A DNA stretch of 61,480 bases from NCBI GenBank assembly GCA_013042475.1, contig JABDQA010000016.1, forward strand, positions 1 through 61,480. Reading direction: 5' to 3'. Each line of letters opens with the position of its first letter. The first letter of the stretch is position 1. Origin of the DNA: Desulfofustis sp. (GTDB lineage Bacteria; Desulfobacterota; Desulfobulbia; Desulfobulbales; Desulfocapsaceae). Both the position numbers and the translations under genes were made by a program. Below are positions 1-9,675 of the stretch, piece after piece. Below the pieces are notes generated by a model, which was not told the DNA's origin, made no database searches, and saw nothing but the letters and a program-made list of their open reading frames with translations.

Positions 1-299
1 AGGCCCTGATCAAGCTGCTCAATAACGAAATCGACGGCATAATCTCTGATTATCCATTTTGCAAGGTGTCGGAATTTCGCTACCGGGACCGCGGCTTTTC
101 CGTCTATGAGAAAATCCTGAGCTACGAGCAGCTAGGCATCGGAGTATCGGCTGAAGATCCATTATTTATCAACCTGCTCACCAATTACTTGAATCTTCTG
201 GTCGGTTCCGGAGCCCTGAAAGCCATGCAGGAATTCTGGTTCAAAAGTAGCGACTGGATACCAAGCCTGCCCGACCTCACCATTCTCAAAGATTTCTGA
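1..299 (+). CDS. C-terminal part of a family 3 solute-binding protein (5' end outside window)
   Basis: An open frame runs in from the left edge (first full codon at base 3) and stops at 297-299, giving about 98 residues. Seen: an ALIKLLNNEIDGIISD segment, then a GIGVS..DP..INLL motif and a final region rich in W and F (EFWFKSSDW). This is the usual end of bacterial extracellular solute-binding family 3 domains (amino-acid ABC transporter binding proteins and their relatives), where a 'G..DAVI.D' strand is followed by '.GI.V...D..L...LN..L' helices. The N-terminus is not visible, so it cannot be said whether this is a free periplasmic protein or a domain of a channel or sensor. The partner permease and ATPase are not in the window. 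Confidence 0.6.
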   Translation, partial: ALIKLLNNEIDGIISDYPFCKVSEFRYRDRGFSVYEKILSYEQLGIGVSAEDPLFINLLTNYLNLLVGSGALKAMQEFWFKSSDWIPSLPDLTILKDF

Positions 300-304
300 A
301 GGAC

Positions 305-666
305 ATGATTGATAGACCCAAAGGAACCGATAATTATTATATCAGCAAGTCAATCCAGAACTGGATCAACAACGGCTTGATGGCGCTTCTCTTTTTTGTG
401 ATCGGCCTCGAAGTAAAAGAGAAATACTGATTGGTGAATTGTCAAATTTAAGACAGGCAAATCTACCTCAAGGCTTTACCATGCACCAGATTGTTGGTAT
501 TGGTCTGCTGGCCGGGGTCGGATTTACCATGTCTATTTTTATTGGCACCCTGGCCTTCGAATCCCTGCCCGAACCCCTGCTTTATGCCAAAATAGGCATT
601 CTGTTCGCTAGTTTGGCGGCGGGCATGCTGGGCTATATCTGGCTTTACAAGACCGCTGAACGTTAG
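305..666 (+). pseudogene. nhaA: Remnant of NhaA Na+/H+ antiporter
   Basis: Two pieces in different frames match NhaA. The first (ATG at 305, stop 428-430) contains NWINNGLMALLFFVIGLEVK, the TM II region of NhaA. One base is missing from the A-run at 415-418; moving to the other frame there gives REILIGELSNLRQA, the next stretch of NhaA. That text then jumps directly to ANLPQGFTMHQIVGIG and GVGFTMSIFIGTLAF, which belong to the last two helices. Three lesions are therefore visible: a missing N-terminus (roughly 40-50 residues), a -1 frameshift, and an internal deletion of about 200 residues or more, judged against the E. coli protein of 388 residues. The antiport-site aspartates lie in the lost part, so no function is expected. 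Confidence 0.82.
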
Positions 667-923
667 GACAATGGCCTCCTTCCATCTCTGTTTTCCAGTC
701 CGCCCGGGAACATAAAGTACGAGGCTTTACACGCTGTTTGTAAGATTTTTAAACCACATTATTATATTGATATTACTTGATTATTTTTTTCAAACTATCT
801 GATTTCAACTACATAGTAGCACTCTTTTTTAATGCACAATCGGTTGTGAACGTGGTAATTACTACCATCAATCCAAACGTTCCTTCCCCCGAATTTTTCG
901 CCGCACTCCGGGAGTAAAACCTT

Positions 924-1838
924 ATGAAATATGTCCTTCGTTTTCTGGTGTTCGTCATGCTCCTTATACTGACCAACTGCTCGCCCATAACCTCAAAGCA
1001 GGCAGTCAAGCAGGAAAGCACTCAGCTGAAAGCCGAACAGATCTTTGAAATTGTGGCCGACAATTCTCTGGTCATGTCGGCCTACGATTTCAGCGGTACG
1101 GTCTATTTCGATCGCAACGGCCAGCTGGCAGCCGTAGACAATGAAAAACAGCGCGACGTCGGTAAATGGGATCTGACCGATGAGAACCAGCTCTGCCTTA
1201 AATTTCGACTCTGGTACTATAGCGATATCAAATGCTATACCGTCTATGATAATCCACAGGCTGACCGGCTCACCTTTTTTACCACCAACGGAGCAGCTTA
1301 CTATACCGCCAAACAGGTGGGGGGAGACCCTGAGTCGCTGGCCAGCAAACTCGAAAAGGCCAGCCCTCCCCGCTCGGTACGACGGCAAATCGCCTCCCAG
1401 CAAAGCGAATCGCCTTCTCCCTCGTCAACAAGCGAACCTCCTCGATCCAGAGATGTGGTCATCAATTCTTCATTAGAAAATGACAGCGATCTGACTGCCA
1501 AGCGGCTGGCCGGAAACTGTCCTGGCTGCAACATGACCGGAATGGACCTCAGAGAAGCCTCGCTGATCAAGGCTAATCTCGAAGGCGCCGACCTCAGCGG
1601 CGCCGATCTGCGCTACGCCAATCTTAGAAGGGCCAACCTCAGCGGTGCCAATCTCCAGAACGCACGCCTCAATCACGCCAATCTTCCCGGTGCGAATTTG
1701 ACGGGGGCTGATTTGCAAGGCGCCGACCTCAGCGGCGCCAACCTGCTGCTGGCCAATTTAACCGACGCCGATGTGAGCGGCGCCAATTTCACCAATGCAA
1801 ACCTCGAAAAAACCATAGGATTAGAGAGCACGCCATGA
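924..1838 (+). CDS. Pentapeptide-repeat lipoprotein
   Basis: This 304-residue protein begins with a short hydrophobic signal ending in the lipobox LTNC (Cys19), so it should be lipidated and anchored at the cell envelope. Residues about 35-150 form a domain with two Cys and many aromatic residues (GKWDLTDENQLC..., W-Y-Y, CYTVYD) that resembles DUF995-type domains; this match is tentative. A Ser/Pro/Arg-rich linker follows (about 150-185). From about 200 to 300 there are consecutive A(D/N)LxX pentapeptides (ANLEGADLSGADL and so on), which fold as a right-handed quadrilateral beta-helix. The start ATG has GGGAG about 9 bases upstream. Its TGA overlaps the ATG of dnaE (ATGA), so the two are probably translated together. 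The function is unknown; pentapeptide proteins include DNA mimics, but a lipidated one is unlikely to act on DNA. Confidence 0.85.
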   Translation: MKYVLRFLVFVMLLILTNCSPITSKQAVKQESTQLKAEQIFEIVADNSLVMSAYDFSGTVYFDRNGQLAAVDNEKQRDVGKWDLTDENQLCLKFRLWYYSDIKCYTVYDNPQADRLTFFTTNGAAYYTAKQVGGDPESLASKLEKASPPRSVRRQIASQQSESPSPSSTSEPPRSRDVVINSSLENDSDLTAKRLAGNCPGCNMTGMDLREASLIKANLEGADLSGADLRYANLRRANLSGANLQNARLNHANLPGANLTGADLQGADLSGANLLLANLTDADVSGANFTNANLEKTIGLESTP

Positions 1839-4800
1839 GTGCAGGATTTGTCCACCTTCACGTCCATACCCAGCACAGCCTGCTGGATGGAGCCATTCAA
1901 TTACCCAAGCTTTTAAATAAGTGTGCAGAATACGAGATGGAAGCCGTGGCCGTAACCGACCACGGTGCCATGTACGGCGCCCTCGAATTTTATGATAAAG
2001 CCAAAAAAGCGGGCATCAAACCGATCATTGGCTGCGAGTTCTATATCGCCCCCGGCAACCGGGCCGAAAAGGTTTCGGGAGAGGCAGGACCAGCCTTTCA
2101 CCTGATCCTGTTGGCGATGAACTACGAGGGCTACAAGAATCTGATGAAACTATCCTCGATTGCTCAGTTTGAAGGGTTCTACTATCGTCCGCGTATCGAC
2201 AAGGAGGTGCTGGCCAGGTACAGCAATGATCTCATCGCCACAAGCGCCTGCCTTCACGGTGAAGTTCCCTGGCTCATTTCCCACAACCGCTATGAGGAAG
2301 CACGGGAGAAAGCCAAGGAGATGCAGGAGTTGTTTGGCGACAGATACTATTTCGAACTCCAGGAAAACGGCATCGACGAGCAGGAGACAGTGAATCAGGG
2401 ACTTATGCGTCTCAGCCAGGAACTAGGCATTAAACTGCTGGCGACGAACGACTGTCACTACTTGAACAAAGAGGAATCACAGGCCCATGACGTACTGCTC
2501 TGCATTCAGACCGGCAAAACCGTAAAAGATCCGAAACGGTTTAAATTCGCTTCCGACGATTTCTATTTCAAATCGCCTGAAGAAATGAAAAATACCTTCG
2601 ACTACTGCCCTGAAGCAATCACCAATACGGTTGAAGTAGCTGAGCGCTGTAATCTTGAAATTGAACTGGGTAATTATCATTTTCCAAACTTTCCCCTGCC
2701 CCAGGGCGAGACCCTCGAAACAATGTTTACCAAAGAGTGCCGCCGAGGCTTGCAGGCTCGCTTTGGGGCGATGCGGAAAAAAGCGCCTTTACCTCCTGAG
2801 ACCGAAAAACATTACCGGGACCGTCTCAACATGGAGATCGACGTCATCAACAAGATGGGCTTTCCGGGATATTTCCTGATTGTTGCTGACTTCATCAATT
2901 GGGCTAAAGACCAGAGAATTCCAGTGGGGCCCGGACGCGGCTCCGGTGCCGGAAGTCTGGCTGCTTATGCCATGGGTATTACCGATATAGACCCGATTCC
3001 CTACGGTCTTATTTTCGAGCGTTTTCTCAATATCGAGCGCAAATCCATGCCCGACTTCGATATCGATTTCTGCCAGGAGCGCCGCGGGGAAGTGCTTGAT
3101 TACGTGCGAGACAAATATGGCGGAAGTGAACACGTGGCCCAGATCATCACCTACGGCTCAATGAAGGCCAGAGGAGTCATCAGAGACGTGGGACGTGCTC
3201 TGGACATTCCTTTTGGCGAGGTCGATAAGATAGCCAAGCTGATTCCTGAGGAACTCGGCATGACCATCGAAAAGGCCATCGCCCAGGAACCGAAACTGAC
3301 TGAAACAGCCGACCTTGATCCCCGTGTTACCGAATTGATCCGGGTCTCTCGAACCCTCGAAGGTCTGGCTCGTCATACGTCCACCCATGCAGCGGGCGTG
3401 GTGGTCTCCCCCCGGCCTATCACCGAATACCTGCCGGTGTGCAAGGGTAAAGATGGTGAAACGATCACCCAGTACGACATGAAACACACCGAGATGACCG
3501 GACTCATCAAGTTTGATTTTCTCGGTCTGAAGACCCTGACAGTGATTAAGAAGGCCCTGGATCACATCAAGAGCGACTGCGGCACCGAACTCGACATGTC
3601 GGCCCTCGATATGGACGACATGAAAACTTTCAAACTGCTTTGCAGTGGCAATTCGCTCGGCATCTTCCAGTTGGAAAGCAGCGGCATGAGGGAATTGCTT
3701 GTCGACATGGCACCTGAACAGTTCACCGATCTCATCGCCCTGGTTGCCCTCTATCGCCCCGGCCCACTCGAATCCGGCATGGTCAAGGATTTCGTCAACA
3801 CCAAGCACGGCCGCCAGGAAGCTAACTACTCACTTCCCCAGCTCAAGCCGATTCTTGTAGAAACCTATGGCGTTATCGTCTACCAGGAACAAGTTATGAA
3901 GATAGCCAATGTGCTGGCCAACTACAGCCTTGGCGATGCGGATATCCTGAGAAGGGCGATGGGTAAGAAGATACCTGAGGTGATGAATCAGGAGAAGGAA
4001 AAGTTCATGGCCGGGGCCCGGGATAACCAGATTGACGAGAAAAAGGCCGAGGACATCTTCGAGCTGATGGCTAAGTTCGCAGGGTATGGTTTCAATAAAT
4101 CCCATTCCGCCGCCTATGCCCTGATTGCCTACCAGACGGCCTATCTCAAAGCCCACTATCCCGCTCAGTTCATGACCGCGCTGCTGTCATGCGACATGAA
4201 TAATACCGACAAGGTGGTCCTCTACATCAACGAATGTCGGGAACACAACATCGAGGTACTGCCACCTGACATTAACGAATCCGTTCAGGACTTCAGCGTT
4301 CATGGCGATAAAATTCGTTTCGGTCTGGCTGCAGTCAAGAATGTCGGCGAGGCGGCACTGAACCACATCATCAAGGAGCGGGAGCAGAACGGCATTTTTA
4401 CTTCACTGGTTGACTTCTGCAACCGAGTCCATTCCGGCAGCGTCAACAATAGAGTGATTGAAAGCCTCATCAAATCCGGTTCATTCGATTCGCTCGGCTG
4501 CAGGCGATCGCAACTGCTCGCCATCCTCCCCCAGGCAATGGATCAGGCCAAGGCCCACCAGCGCGATCAGATGAGCGGTCAGATGTCAATATTCAATGTG
4601 GCACCAGTCACCGCAAGTACTGAACTAGCCGAAATCATGCTGCCCGATATAAACGAGTGGGACGACCTCGAAAAGCTCAAATACGAAAAGGAGACCGTGG
4701 GTTTCTACATCACTGGCCATCCGCTGGATGAGGCACTGGAGGAACTCAGAACGATTACCGATTCTGACATCACCAATCTCCAGTTATTCAACGACGGACA

Positions 4801-5350
4801 GCCGGTCAGAATCGGCGGACTCATCCGCACCGTCAAACAGCACAAAAACAAACAGGGCAAACCCATGGCCTTTGTGACGCTGGAGGACGTGTTGGAATCA
4901 GTCGAAGTCCTCGTCTTTCCCGAAACTTATGCGAACTGCTATAAATTGCTCGATAGCACCGAACCGGTAGTGGTCCGTGGAACTGTACAGAAAGGAGATC
5001 AGGGGATTAAGATTGTGGCCGAAGACATTGATCCCCTGCCCGACGCCAGACAGAAATACACCCAGACTGTACATGCCAGATTGGAGGCGGACACGATCAG
5101 CAGGATCAGGCTCGAAGAACTGAAAGAACTGCTTTTTAACTACCACGGCTCCTGCCCGTTCTCCCTGACCCTGCACTTTACCGGGGAAGGAGAAGTGGAC
5201 GTGGAGATCGACAAGAACTTTACGGTACGCCCTTCCAGCGAATTAAGCGTCAGTATTACCGAGCTTTTTGGTTACGACCCACTGAGATTTGAAAAAAAGA
5301 CCATCGAGCCTATTCGACGCAAGCGAAGCTTCAAACAGCAGAATTATTGA
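1835..5350 (+). CDS. dnaE: DNA polymerase III alpha subunit
   Basis: This 1171-residue protein is the replicative polymerase subunit. The N-terminal PHP domain (about 5-210) starts with HLHVHTQHSLLDGA and keeps the TDHG and NDCHYL metal-site motifs. The palm carries MPDFDIDF with the catalytic aspartates at 407 and 409, and the third acidic residue lies at about 561 in IKFDFLGL. The helix-hairpin-helix region (about 840-900) precedes an OB-fold of the nucleic-acid-binding type (about 985-1070: VRIGGLIRTVKQ, AFVTLED). Length is normal for DnaE1 of proteobacteria. The start is the ATG overlapping the lipoprotein stop. No other replisome gene is nearby. It ends 50 bp from the convergent hslU, with no clear hairpin between them. 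Confidence 0.98.
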   Translation: MSAGFVHLHVHTQHSLLDGAIQLPKLLNKCAEYEMEAVAVTDHGAMYGALEFYDKAKKAGIKPIIGCEFYIAPGNRAEKVSGEAGPAFHLILLAMNYEGYKNLMKLSSIAQFEGFYYRPRIDKEVLARYSNDLIATSACLHGEVPWLISHNRYEEAREKAKEMQELFGDRYYFELQENGIDEQETVNQGLMRLSQELGIKLLATNDCHYLNKEESQAHDVLLCIQTGKTVKDPKRFKFASDDFYFKSPEEMKNTFDYCPEAITNTVEVAERCNLEIELGNYHFPNFPLPQGETLETMFTKECRRGLQARFGAMRKKAPLPPETEKHYRDRLNMEIDVINKMGFPGYFLIVADFINWAKDQRIPVGPGRGSGAGSLAAYAMGITDIDPIPYGLIFERFLNIERKSMPDFDIDFCQERRGEVLDYVRDKYGGSEHVAQIITYGSMKARGVIRDVGRALDIPFGEVDKIAKLIPEELGMTIEKAIAQEPKLTETADLDPRVTELIRVSRTLEGLARHTSTHAAGVVVSPRPITEYLPVCKGKDGETITQYDMKHTEMTGLIKFDFLGLKTLTVIKKALDHIKSDCGTELDMSALDMDDMKTFKLLCSGNSLGIFQLESSGMRELLVDMAPEQFTDLIALVALYRPGPLESGMVKDFVNTKHGRQEANYSLPQLKPILVETYGVIVYQEQVMKIANVLANYSLGDADILRRAMGKKIPEVMNQEKEKFMAGARDNQIDEKKAEDIFELMAKFAGYGFNKSHSAAYALIAYQTAYLKAHYPAQFMTALLSCDMNNTDKVVLYINECREHNIEVLPPDINESVQDFSVHGDKIRFGLAAVKNVGEAALNHIIKEREQNGIFTSLVDFCNRVHSGSVNNRVIESLIKSGSFDSLGCRRSQLLAILPQAMDQAKAHQRDQMSGQMSIFNVAPVTASTELAEIMLPDINEWDDLEKLKYEKETVGFYITGHPLDEALEELRTITDSDITNLQLFNDGQPVRIGGLIRTVKQHKNKQGKPMAFVTLEDVLESVEVLVFPETYANCYKLLDSTEPVVVRGTVQKGDQGIKIVAEDIDPLPDARQKYTQTVHARLEADTISRIRLEELKELLFNYHGSCPFSLTLHFTGEGEVDVEIDKNFTVRPSSELSVSITELFGYDPLRFEKKTIEPIRRKRSFKQQNY

Positions 5351-5400
5351 GCACTCCAGCTCAAGGGAATCAAGGTTTCGAGCAAGGACTTCCAGAAACA

Positions 5401-6813
5401 TCAGAGAATAAACCTGCTCAAATCCTGGTCTTCGGCGATATCTTTGAGTTGCGCACGCACGTAGTCGGCGGTGATTACGATCTCCTCTTCTCCCTTCTCG
5501 GAAGCATCGAAAGACAAATCATCCAACACCCGCTCCATAATAGTGTGCAAACGGCGAGCGCCTATCTCTTCAGTGTTTTCATTCACATCAACGGCAATTC
5601 TGGCCATTTCTTCAATGGCACCGTCGTCGAAGGAAAGGGCTATTCCCTCTGTCTCCATCAGCGCAGTGTACTGCTTGGTAAGCGCATTTTCAGGCTCGGT
5701 GAGAATTCTGATGAATTCATCCTTGCCCAGCGAATCGAGTTCGACCCGTATCGGGAAACGACCTTGAAGCTCTGGGACCAGATCAGAAGGCTTGCTCACA
5801 TAAAAAGCACCTGAGGCGATAAACAGGATATGATCGGTTTTCACCATGCCATGCTTGGTGTTGACCGTCGCTCCCTCGACGATGGGCAGCAGGTCACGCT
5901 GAACCCCTTCGCGGGAGACATCGGGACCGTGGGTGCCCTGACGGCTGGCAATCTTGTCTATTTCGTCAAGGAAAATAATACCCGATTCCTCGGTGCGCCG
6001 AAGCGCTTCTTTGAGCACCTTGTCACGGTCTACCAGCCGTTCCATCTCCTGTTGCTTGAGTGCCTCCATTGCCTCGGGAACCTTGAGTTTTCGCTCTTTC
6101 TTCTTACGCGGAAACATCTTGCTGAAGGCATCCTGAAGATTGGACTGCATATCTTCAAGCCCCGAGGTCGTCATGATCTCGACCATGGGAGAGGACTTGG
6201 CCTCGTCGAGCACAACCTCTAACTCCCTGGAATTGAATTTACCTTCCCTGAGCATTTTTCGTATCTTTTCCCTGGTGGATGATTCGTGCTCCTGGGAAAC
6301 CGGAGTTGCTGAGTCGTCCTTGGTAACCAGAGTGAAAGATTTATCACCGCCAGGACCGGTATCGGACAGCGGGTTCGTTGTGCCTGCTGACGGGGGCAAC
6401 AGAAGATCGAGAATCATGTCCTCGGCATGCGCCTCTGCGATACCTTCTACCCGTTTCTTCTCCTCTTCCTTGACCATGTTTATGGCAATTTCCACCAGGT
6501 CCCTGATCATTGACTCGACATCTCTCCCCACGTAGCCGACCTCGGTGAATTTGGACGCCTCTACCTTGAGAAAAGGCGATTCGGCAAGTATCGCCAACCG
6601 CCTGGCAATTTCTGTCTTGCCAACCCCTGTGGGCCCAATCATGATGATGTTTTTCGGTGCTATTTCCTCCCTCAGCGGAGGCTCGACCTGGCGTCTGCGC
6701 CAGCGGTTTCGAAGAGCGATGGCCACTGAGCGTTTGGCATCGCTCTGGCCTACGATAAATTTATCCAGCGCAGCTACGGTTTCACGCGGGGTCAATGACT
6801 GAATCTTTTTCAT
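5401..6813 (-). CDS. hslU: ATP-dependent protease ATPase subunit HslU (ClpY)
   Basis: This 470-residue AAA+ unfoldase feeds proteins to the HslV peptidase. The Walker A motif GPTGVGKTE is at residues 60-68 and Walker B ([10 protein letters not shown]) lies near residue 285. Between them is the long variable I domain (about 110-245), rich in Lys, Glu and Arg. The C-terminus is RFIL, the hydrophobic tail that inserts between HslV subunits and activates them. The start ATG overlaps the TGA of hslV, so the two are translationally coupled. The gene is last of the leftward run xerC-hslV-hslU, a known arrangement (compare codV-clpQ-clpY in Bacillus). Long open frames on the opposite strand here are shadows. 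Confidence 0.98.
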   Translation of the reverse strand: MKKIQSLTPRETVAALDKFIVGQSDAKRSVAIALRNRWRRRQVEPPLREEIAPKNIIMIGPTGVGKTEIARRLAILAESPFLKVEASKFTEVGYVGRDVESMIRDLVEIAINMVKEEEKKRVEGIAEAHAEDMILDLLLPPSAGTTNPLSDTGPGGDKSFTLVTKDDSATPVSQEHESSTREKIRKMLREGKFNSRELEVVLDEAKSSPMVEIMTTSGLEDMQSNLQDAFSKMFPRKKKERKLKVPEAMEALKQQEMERLVDRDKVLKEALRRTEESGIIFLDEIDKIASRQGTHGPDVSREGVQRDLLPIVEGATVNTKHGMVKTDHILFIASGAFYVSKPSDLVPELQGRFPIRVELDSLGKDEFIRILTEPENALTKQYTALMETEGIALSFDDGAIEEMARIAVDVNENTEEIGARRLHTIMERVLDDLSFDASEKGEEEIVITADYVRAQLKDIAEDQDLSRFIL

Positions 6814-7340
6814 AGTGTTTCCAAGATAATTTCTTGATTGGTGTAAATACAGATCGACCCGGCAATCTCCATGGCGGTGCGGCAGATCTCCTCGGCCTCG
6901 AGTTCACTCTTTTGCACCAGGGCAAGGGCCGCAGCCTGGGCGAAAGGCCCACCGGAGCCAATTGCCAACACCCCCGTATCCGGCTCTATCACATCTCCGG
7001 TTCCGGAAATGAGCAGACTATACTCTTTGTCCACTGCAATGAGCATGGCCTCGAGCCGGCGCAGCATGCGATCCGTGCGCCATTCCTTGGTCAGTTCCAC
7101 CGCTGAGCGCATCAGATTACCGTTGAACTGTTCGAGTTTGGCCTCGAACTTGTCAAACAGTGTGAATGCATCCGCGGTGGCACCGGCAAAGCCGCAGATC
7201 ACCTGGTCGTGATAGAGCCGGCGTACTTTTCTGGCATTGTGTTTGATTACTGTGTTACCCAGCGATACCTGACCGTCGCCGGCGACAACAACCTGGTCGC
7301 GGTGTCGTACAGATAGAATGGTGGTTGATTTTATCGTCAT
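6810..7340 (-). CDS. hslV: ATP-dependent protease peptidase subunit HslV (ClpQ)
   Basis: This 176-residue N-terminal-nucleophile threonine peptidase forms the double ring capped by HslU. Seen: STTILSVRH followed by AGDGQVSLG and NARKVRRLY, all family hallmarks. The mature enzyme is expected to begin at Thr6 of the TTILSV motif after removal of a five-residue leader (MTIKS). The start ATG at 7338-7340 has AGGAG about 8 bases upstream. The gene lies 24 bp downstream of xerC and overlaps hslU by four bases. Length matches the family. Confidence 0.97.
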   Translation of the reverse strand: MTIKSTTILSVRHRDQVVVAGDGQVSLGNTVIKHNARKVRRLYHDQVICGFAGATADAFTLFDKFEAKLEQFNGNLMRSAVELTKEWRTDRMLRRLEAMLIAVDKEYSLLISGTGDVIEPDTGVLAIGSGGPFAQAAALALVQKSELEAEEICRTAMEIAGSICIYTNQEIILETL

Positions 7341-7364
7341 TCGTGAGACTCCTGATTAGGTCAT

Positions 7365-8288
7365 TCAGCTTTTGCGTTTGGTATCGCCCAGCGGATGAGA
7401 GGCATCGTAAATTCGGCTGAGGTGATCCAGGGTCAGATGGGTGTATTTCTGGGTGGTGGACAGGCTGGCATGACCCAGCAACTCTTGAACCGAGCGCAGA
7501 TCTGCACCCATTTCCAGGAGATGGGTGGCAAATGAATGCCGCAGTGCATGAGGGGTAACGGGCGTCTGGATGCCCGCCCTCTGGCCATATTTGTCAACAA
7601 ACCTTTCTACACTTCTGGTGGTCAACCGACCGCCGCGATTGTTCAAAAACAGCGCCCGATCGTCCACCGTTTTTCCGTGCGCGAGACGCTCGGCAAGTAG
7701 TGCCGATCTCTCGCCACGTTGATAAGCGGCAATCGCCTTAACTGCCGGTCGCCCGACAGGAACTAGGCGCTCCTTATTTCCTTTGCCCCTCACCCTAAGC
7801 ATTTCACCTTTCAAATCAAGATCGTCGAGGTCTGTGGCCACCAGCTCGGCAACACGAATTCCGGTGGAGTAGAGCAGTTCCAGAATGGCGCGGTCGCGAT
7901 GCGTGAATCGGTCCGAATCAACTGGTGCTTCGAGGAGCGCAAACACTTGGTCAACGGTCAGAAAATTGGGTATGGATTTACCGATTTTGGGGCCGGAAAT
8001 GTTGTCCATTGGACTGGTAGCAATCACTGACCGACGCTGGAGGAACTTGAAAAAAGAGCGTAGCGAAGACAGTTTTCTGGCCACAGTCGATGGACCATTT
8101 CTGCCATGCAAACCAATGATGAATTTACTTACCTGTGTTGACACCAGCCCCCCTGCTGCTGTCGCATCTCCTACCTGACTGCTGAACTCCTGGAGATCCC
8201 TTCGATACCCGGCAATAGTATGAGGGGAATAGCCTTTTTCGTTTTCCAGCCAGCGGCAGAACAGCGCAATGGCTTCTTTTAGATTCAT
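7365..8288 (-). CDS. xerC: Site-specific tyrosine recombinase XerC
   Basis: This 307-residue protein has the N-terminal SAM-like core-binding domain (about 1-90, with NEKGYSPHTIAGYRRDL) and a C-terminal catalytic domain. The active-site set is complete: Arg145 (STGIRVAEL), Lys169, His247 and Arg250 (HALRH), His273 (LLGHAS) and the nucleophile Tyr282 (QKYTHL). XerC acts with XerD at dif to resolve chromosome dimers. Assignment to XerC rather than XerD or an integrase rests on length, on the HPLG-type C-terminus, and on position at the head of xerC-hslV-hslU. It is divergent from xseB across 159 bp. Confidence 0.93.
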   Translation of the reverse strand: MNLKEAIALFCRWLENEKGYSPHTIAGYRRDLQEFSSQVGDATAAGGLVSTQVSKFIIGLHGRNGPSTVARKLSSLRSFFKFLQRRSVIATSPMDNISGPKIGKSIPNFLTVDQVFALLEAPVDSDRFTHRDRAILELLYSTGIRVAELVATDLDDLDLKGEMLRVRGKGNKERLVPVGRPAVKAIAAYQRGERSALLAERLAHGKTVDDRALFLNNRGGRLTTRSVERFVDKYGQRAGIQTPVTPHALRHSFATHLLEMGADLRSVQELLGHASLSTTQKYTHLTLDHLSRIYDASHPLGDTKRKS

Positions 8289-8342
8289 TTTATTGTTTCA
8301 ACAAATTGGTAATCCCCGGGCAGTAAAAGCCTGATTCAGTCC

Positions 8343-8372
8343 TTGCGCTACACTCTAGTGGTATACTATATT
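8343..8372 (+). promoter_or_regulatory. Candidate sigma-70 promoter for xseB-ispA-dxs
   Basis: TTGCGC (8343-8348) is followed after 18 bases by TATATT (8367-8372). An overlapping extended -10, TGGTATACT (8359-8367), is an equally good choice. The site is about 75 bases upstream of xseB, in the divergent gap with xerC. It is a pattern match only; the -35 is weak. Confidence 0.4.
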
Positions 8373-8447
8373 TCAGCGTCCACCAACCGGCAATAGTGGT
8401 TTTTCAATCCATCCTAATAATTAAGGAAGCATCGACTGTCCAGAGAT

Positions 8448-8681
8448 ATGGCTAAAAAAACATTTGAATCGGCCCTCGCTCGACTGGAGCAAATTACCCA
8501 GGAACTCGAAAGTGGCGACTTGAGCCTGGAGGCCAGTCTGAAAAAATTCGATGAGGGCATTAAGTTGACCGAATTCTGTAACGCCAAACTCAGTGAAGCG
8601 CGCACCAAGGTGGAAATCCTGCTTGAAAAAGACGGCCGCCTCAAGGCCGAACCGTTCGACCAGACAGAGAATGGAGATTAA
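8448..8681 (+). CDS. xseB: Exodeoxyribonuclease VII small subunit
   Basis: This 77-residue helical protein has the family pattern [23 protein letters not shown] followed by a second helix with F.EG..L...C...L..A. XseB wraps around XseA to form exonuclease VII, which degrades single-stranded DNA to oligonucleotides. Its last 11 bases overlap the start of ispA. The order xseB-ispA-dxs is common in proteobacteria. The large subunit gene xseA is not in the window. Confidence 0.94.
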   Translation: MAKKTFESALARLEQITQELESGDLSLEASLKKFDEGIKLTEFCNAKLSEARTKVEILLEKDGRLKAEPFDQTENGD

Positions 8682-9564
8682 AAAATATCTCGGCGACAGG
8701 AAACGGCTGGTAGAAGATAAACTCCATTCATTAATGATCGCAGCCCACGGCCCCTTCAGCGATCATATTGAAGCCATGCGCTACAGCCTGTTCGTTGGTG
8801 GCAAGAGGATACGACCAATTCTATGCCTGGCCTCCGCTGAGGCGGTCACCGGTGATCCCGTCCTGCTCAACGAGGCCCTGGTCACCGGTTGTGCCATCGA
8901 GTGCATTCATACCTATTCTTTGATCCATGACGATCTTCCGGCCATGGACGATGACGATCTCCGACGGGGCAAGCCAACCAACCATAAGCTCTACGGCGAA
9001 GCCGGCGCAATTCTTGCCGGTGACGGTTTGCTCACATTTGCCTTTGAACTTCTTGCCAGACCCGGTGCTTCGATGAGGACGACGCGTCAGCTGGAAATCA
9101 TCAGACTAGTGGCCGAGGCTTCTGGTTCGCTGGGTATGGTTGGTGGACAGGCTCTCGATATCGCCGGAGAAAATACCAACTATCCATTTGAACATCTCAA
9201 GACAATACATCGCTCCAAGACCGGTGCCCTGATCCGCTGTGCGATTCAAGCCGGGGCGCTCGCCGGAGATGCCGAAGACCAGCAGGTTGACCAGTTGACC
9301 CGCTATGGAGAGGCTATCGGACTCGCTTTTCAGATCGTCGACGATTTGCTCGATGAAACTTCGACCACCGAGGTTCTCGGTAAATCAGCCGGTGCTGACA
9401 AAGCTAGGGGAAAAGCGACCTATCCTGCTTTCTTTGGCATTGAAGAGACCAAAAAACTGGCTCAGCAAGCCGTCGAAAAAGCCAAGCAGGCCCTTAAGGG
9501 TTTCGACACCCAGCCAACCCTGCTTGTGCAACTTGCCGACTACATCTATGACAGAACTCACTGA
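8671..9564 (+). CDS. ispA: Polyprenyl (farnesyl/geranyl) diphosphate synthase
   Basis: The 297-residue product joins isopentenyl and allylic diphosphates to make short prenyl chains (GPP/FPP). Both aspartate-rich motifs are present: [15 protein letters not shown] (first) and QIVDDLLDE (second), with GGKRIRP near the N-terminus for diphosphate binding. The ATG at 8671, which overlaps the end of xseB, gives [12 protein letters not shown] and the usual length. A longer in-frame reading from 8593 would lie inside xseB and is rejected. With dxs downstream and ispE at 28.8-29.7 kb, it belongs to the MEP route. Confidence 0.95.
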   Translation: MEIKKYLGDRKRLVEDKLHSLMIAAHGPFSDHIEAMRYSLFVGGKRIRPILCLASAEAVTGDPVLLNEALVTGCAIECIHTYSLIHDDLPAMDDDDLRRGKPTNHKLYGEAGAILAGDGLLTFAFELLARPGASMRTTRQLEIIRLVAEASGSLGMVGGQALDIAGENTNYPFEHLKTIHRSKTGALIRCAIQAGALAGDAEDQQVDQLTRYGEAIGLAFQIVDDLLDETSTTEVLGKSAGADKARGKATYPAFFGIEETKKLAQQAVEKAKQALKGFDTQPTLLVQLADYIYDRTH

Positions 9565-9675
9565 GGTTCATTTGAATTCACTACTTTCCCGCCTTTCCTG
9601 AACATTTTGATTTGCTGATTATTTTTTCTGATTATTGTATAGCAGGCTGACAACTATAATGTGGACTATTGATAG

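Noticed and set aside
1560-1820. Tandem DNA repeat or CRISPR-like array
   Set aside because: The periodicity of 15 bases is due to pentapeptide codons in the lipoprotein; no spacers are present.
3158-3808. A 216-codon open frame on the - strand
   Set aside because: It is antisense to the dnaE catalytic region.
5347-5814. Open frame overlapping the end of dnaE and antisense to hslU
   Set aside because: hslU with its RFIL tail explains this DNA; the frame has no family match.
8593-8670. N-terminal extension of ispA
   Set aside because: It lies wholly within xseB in another frame; the ATG at 8671 gives the family N-terminus.
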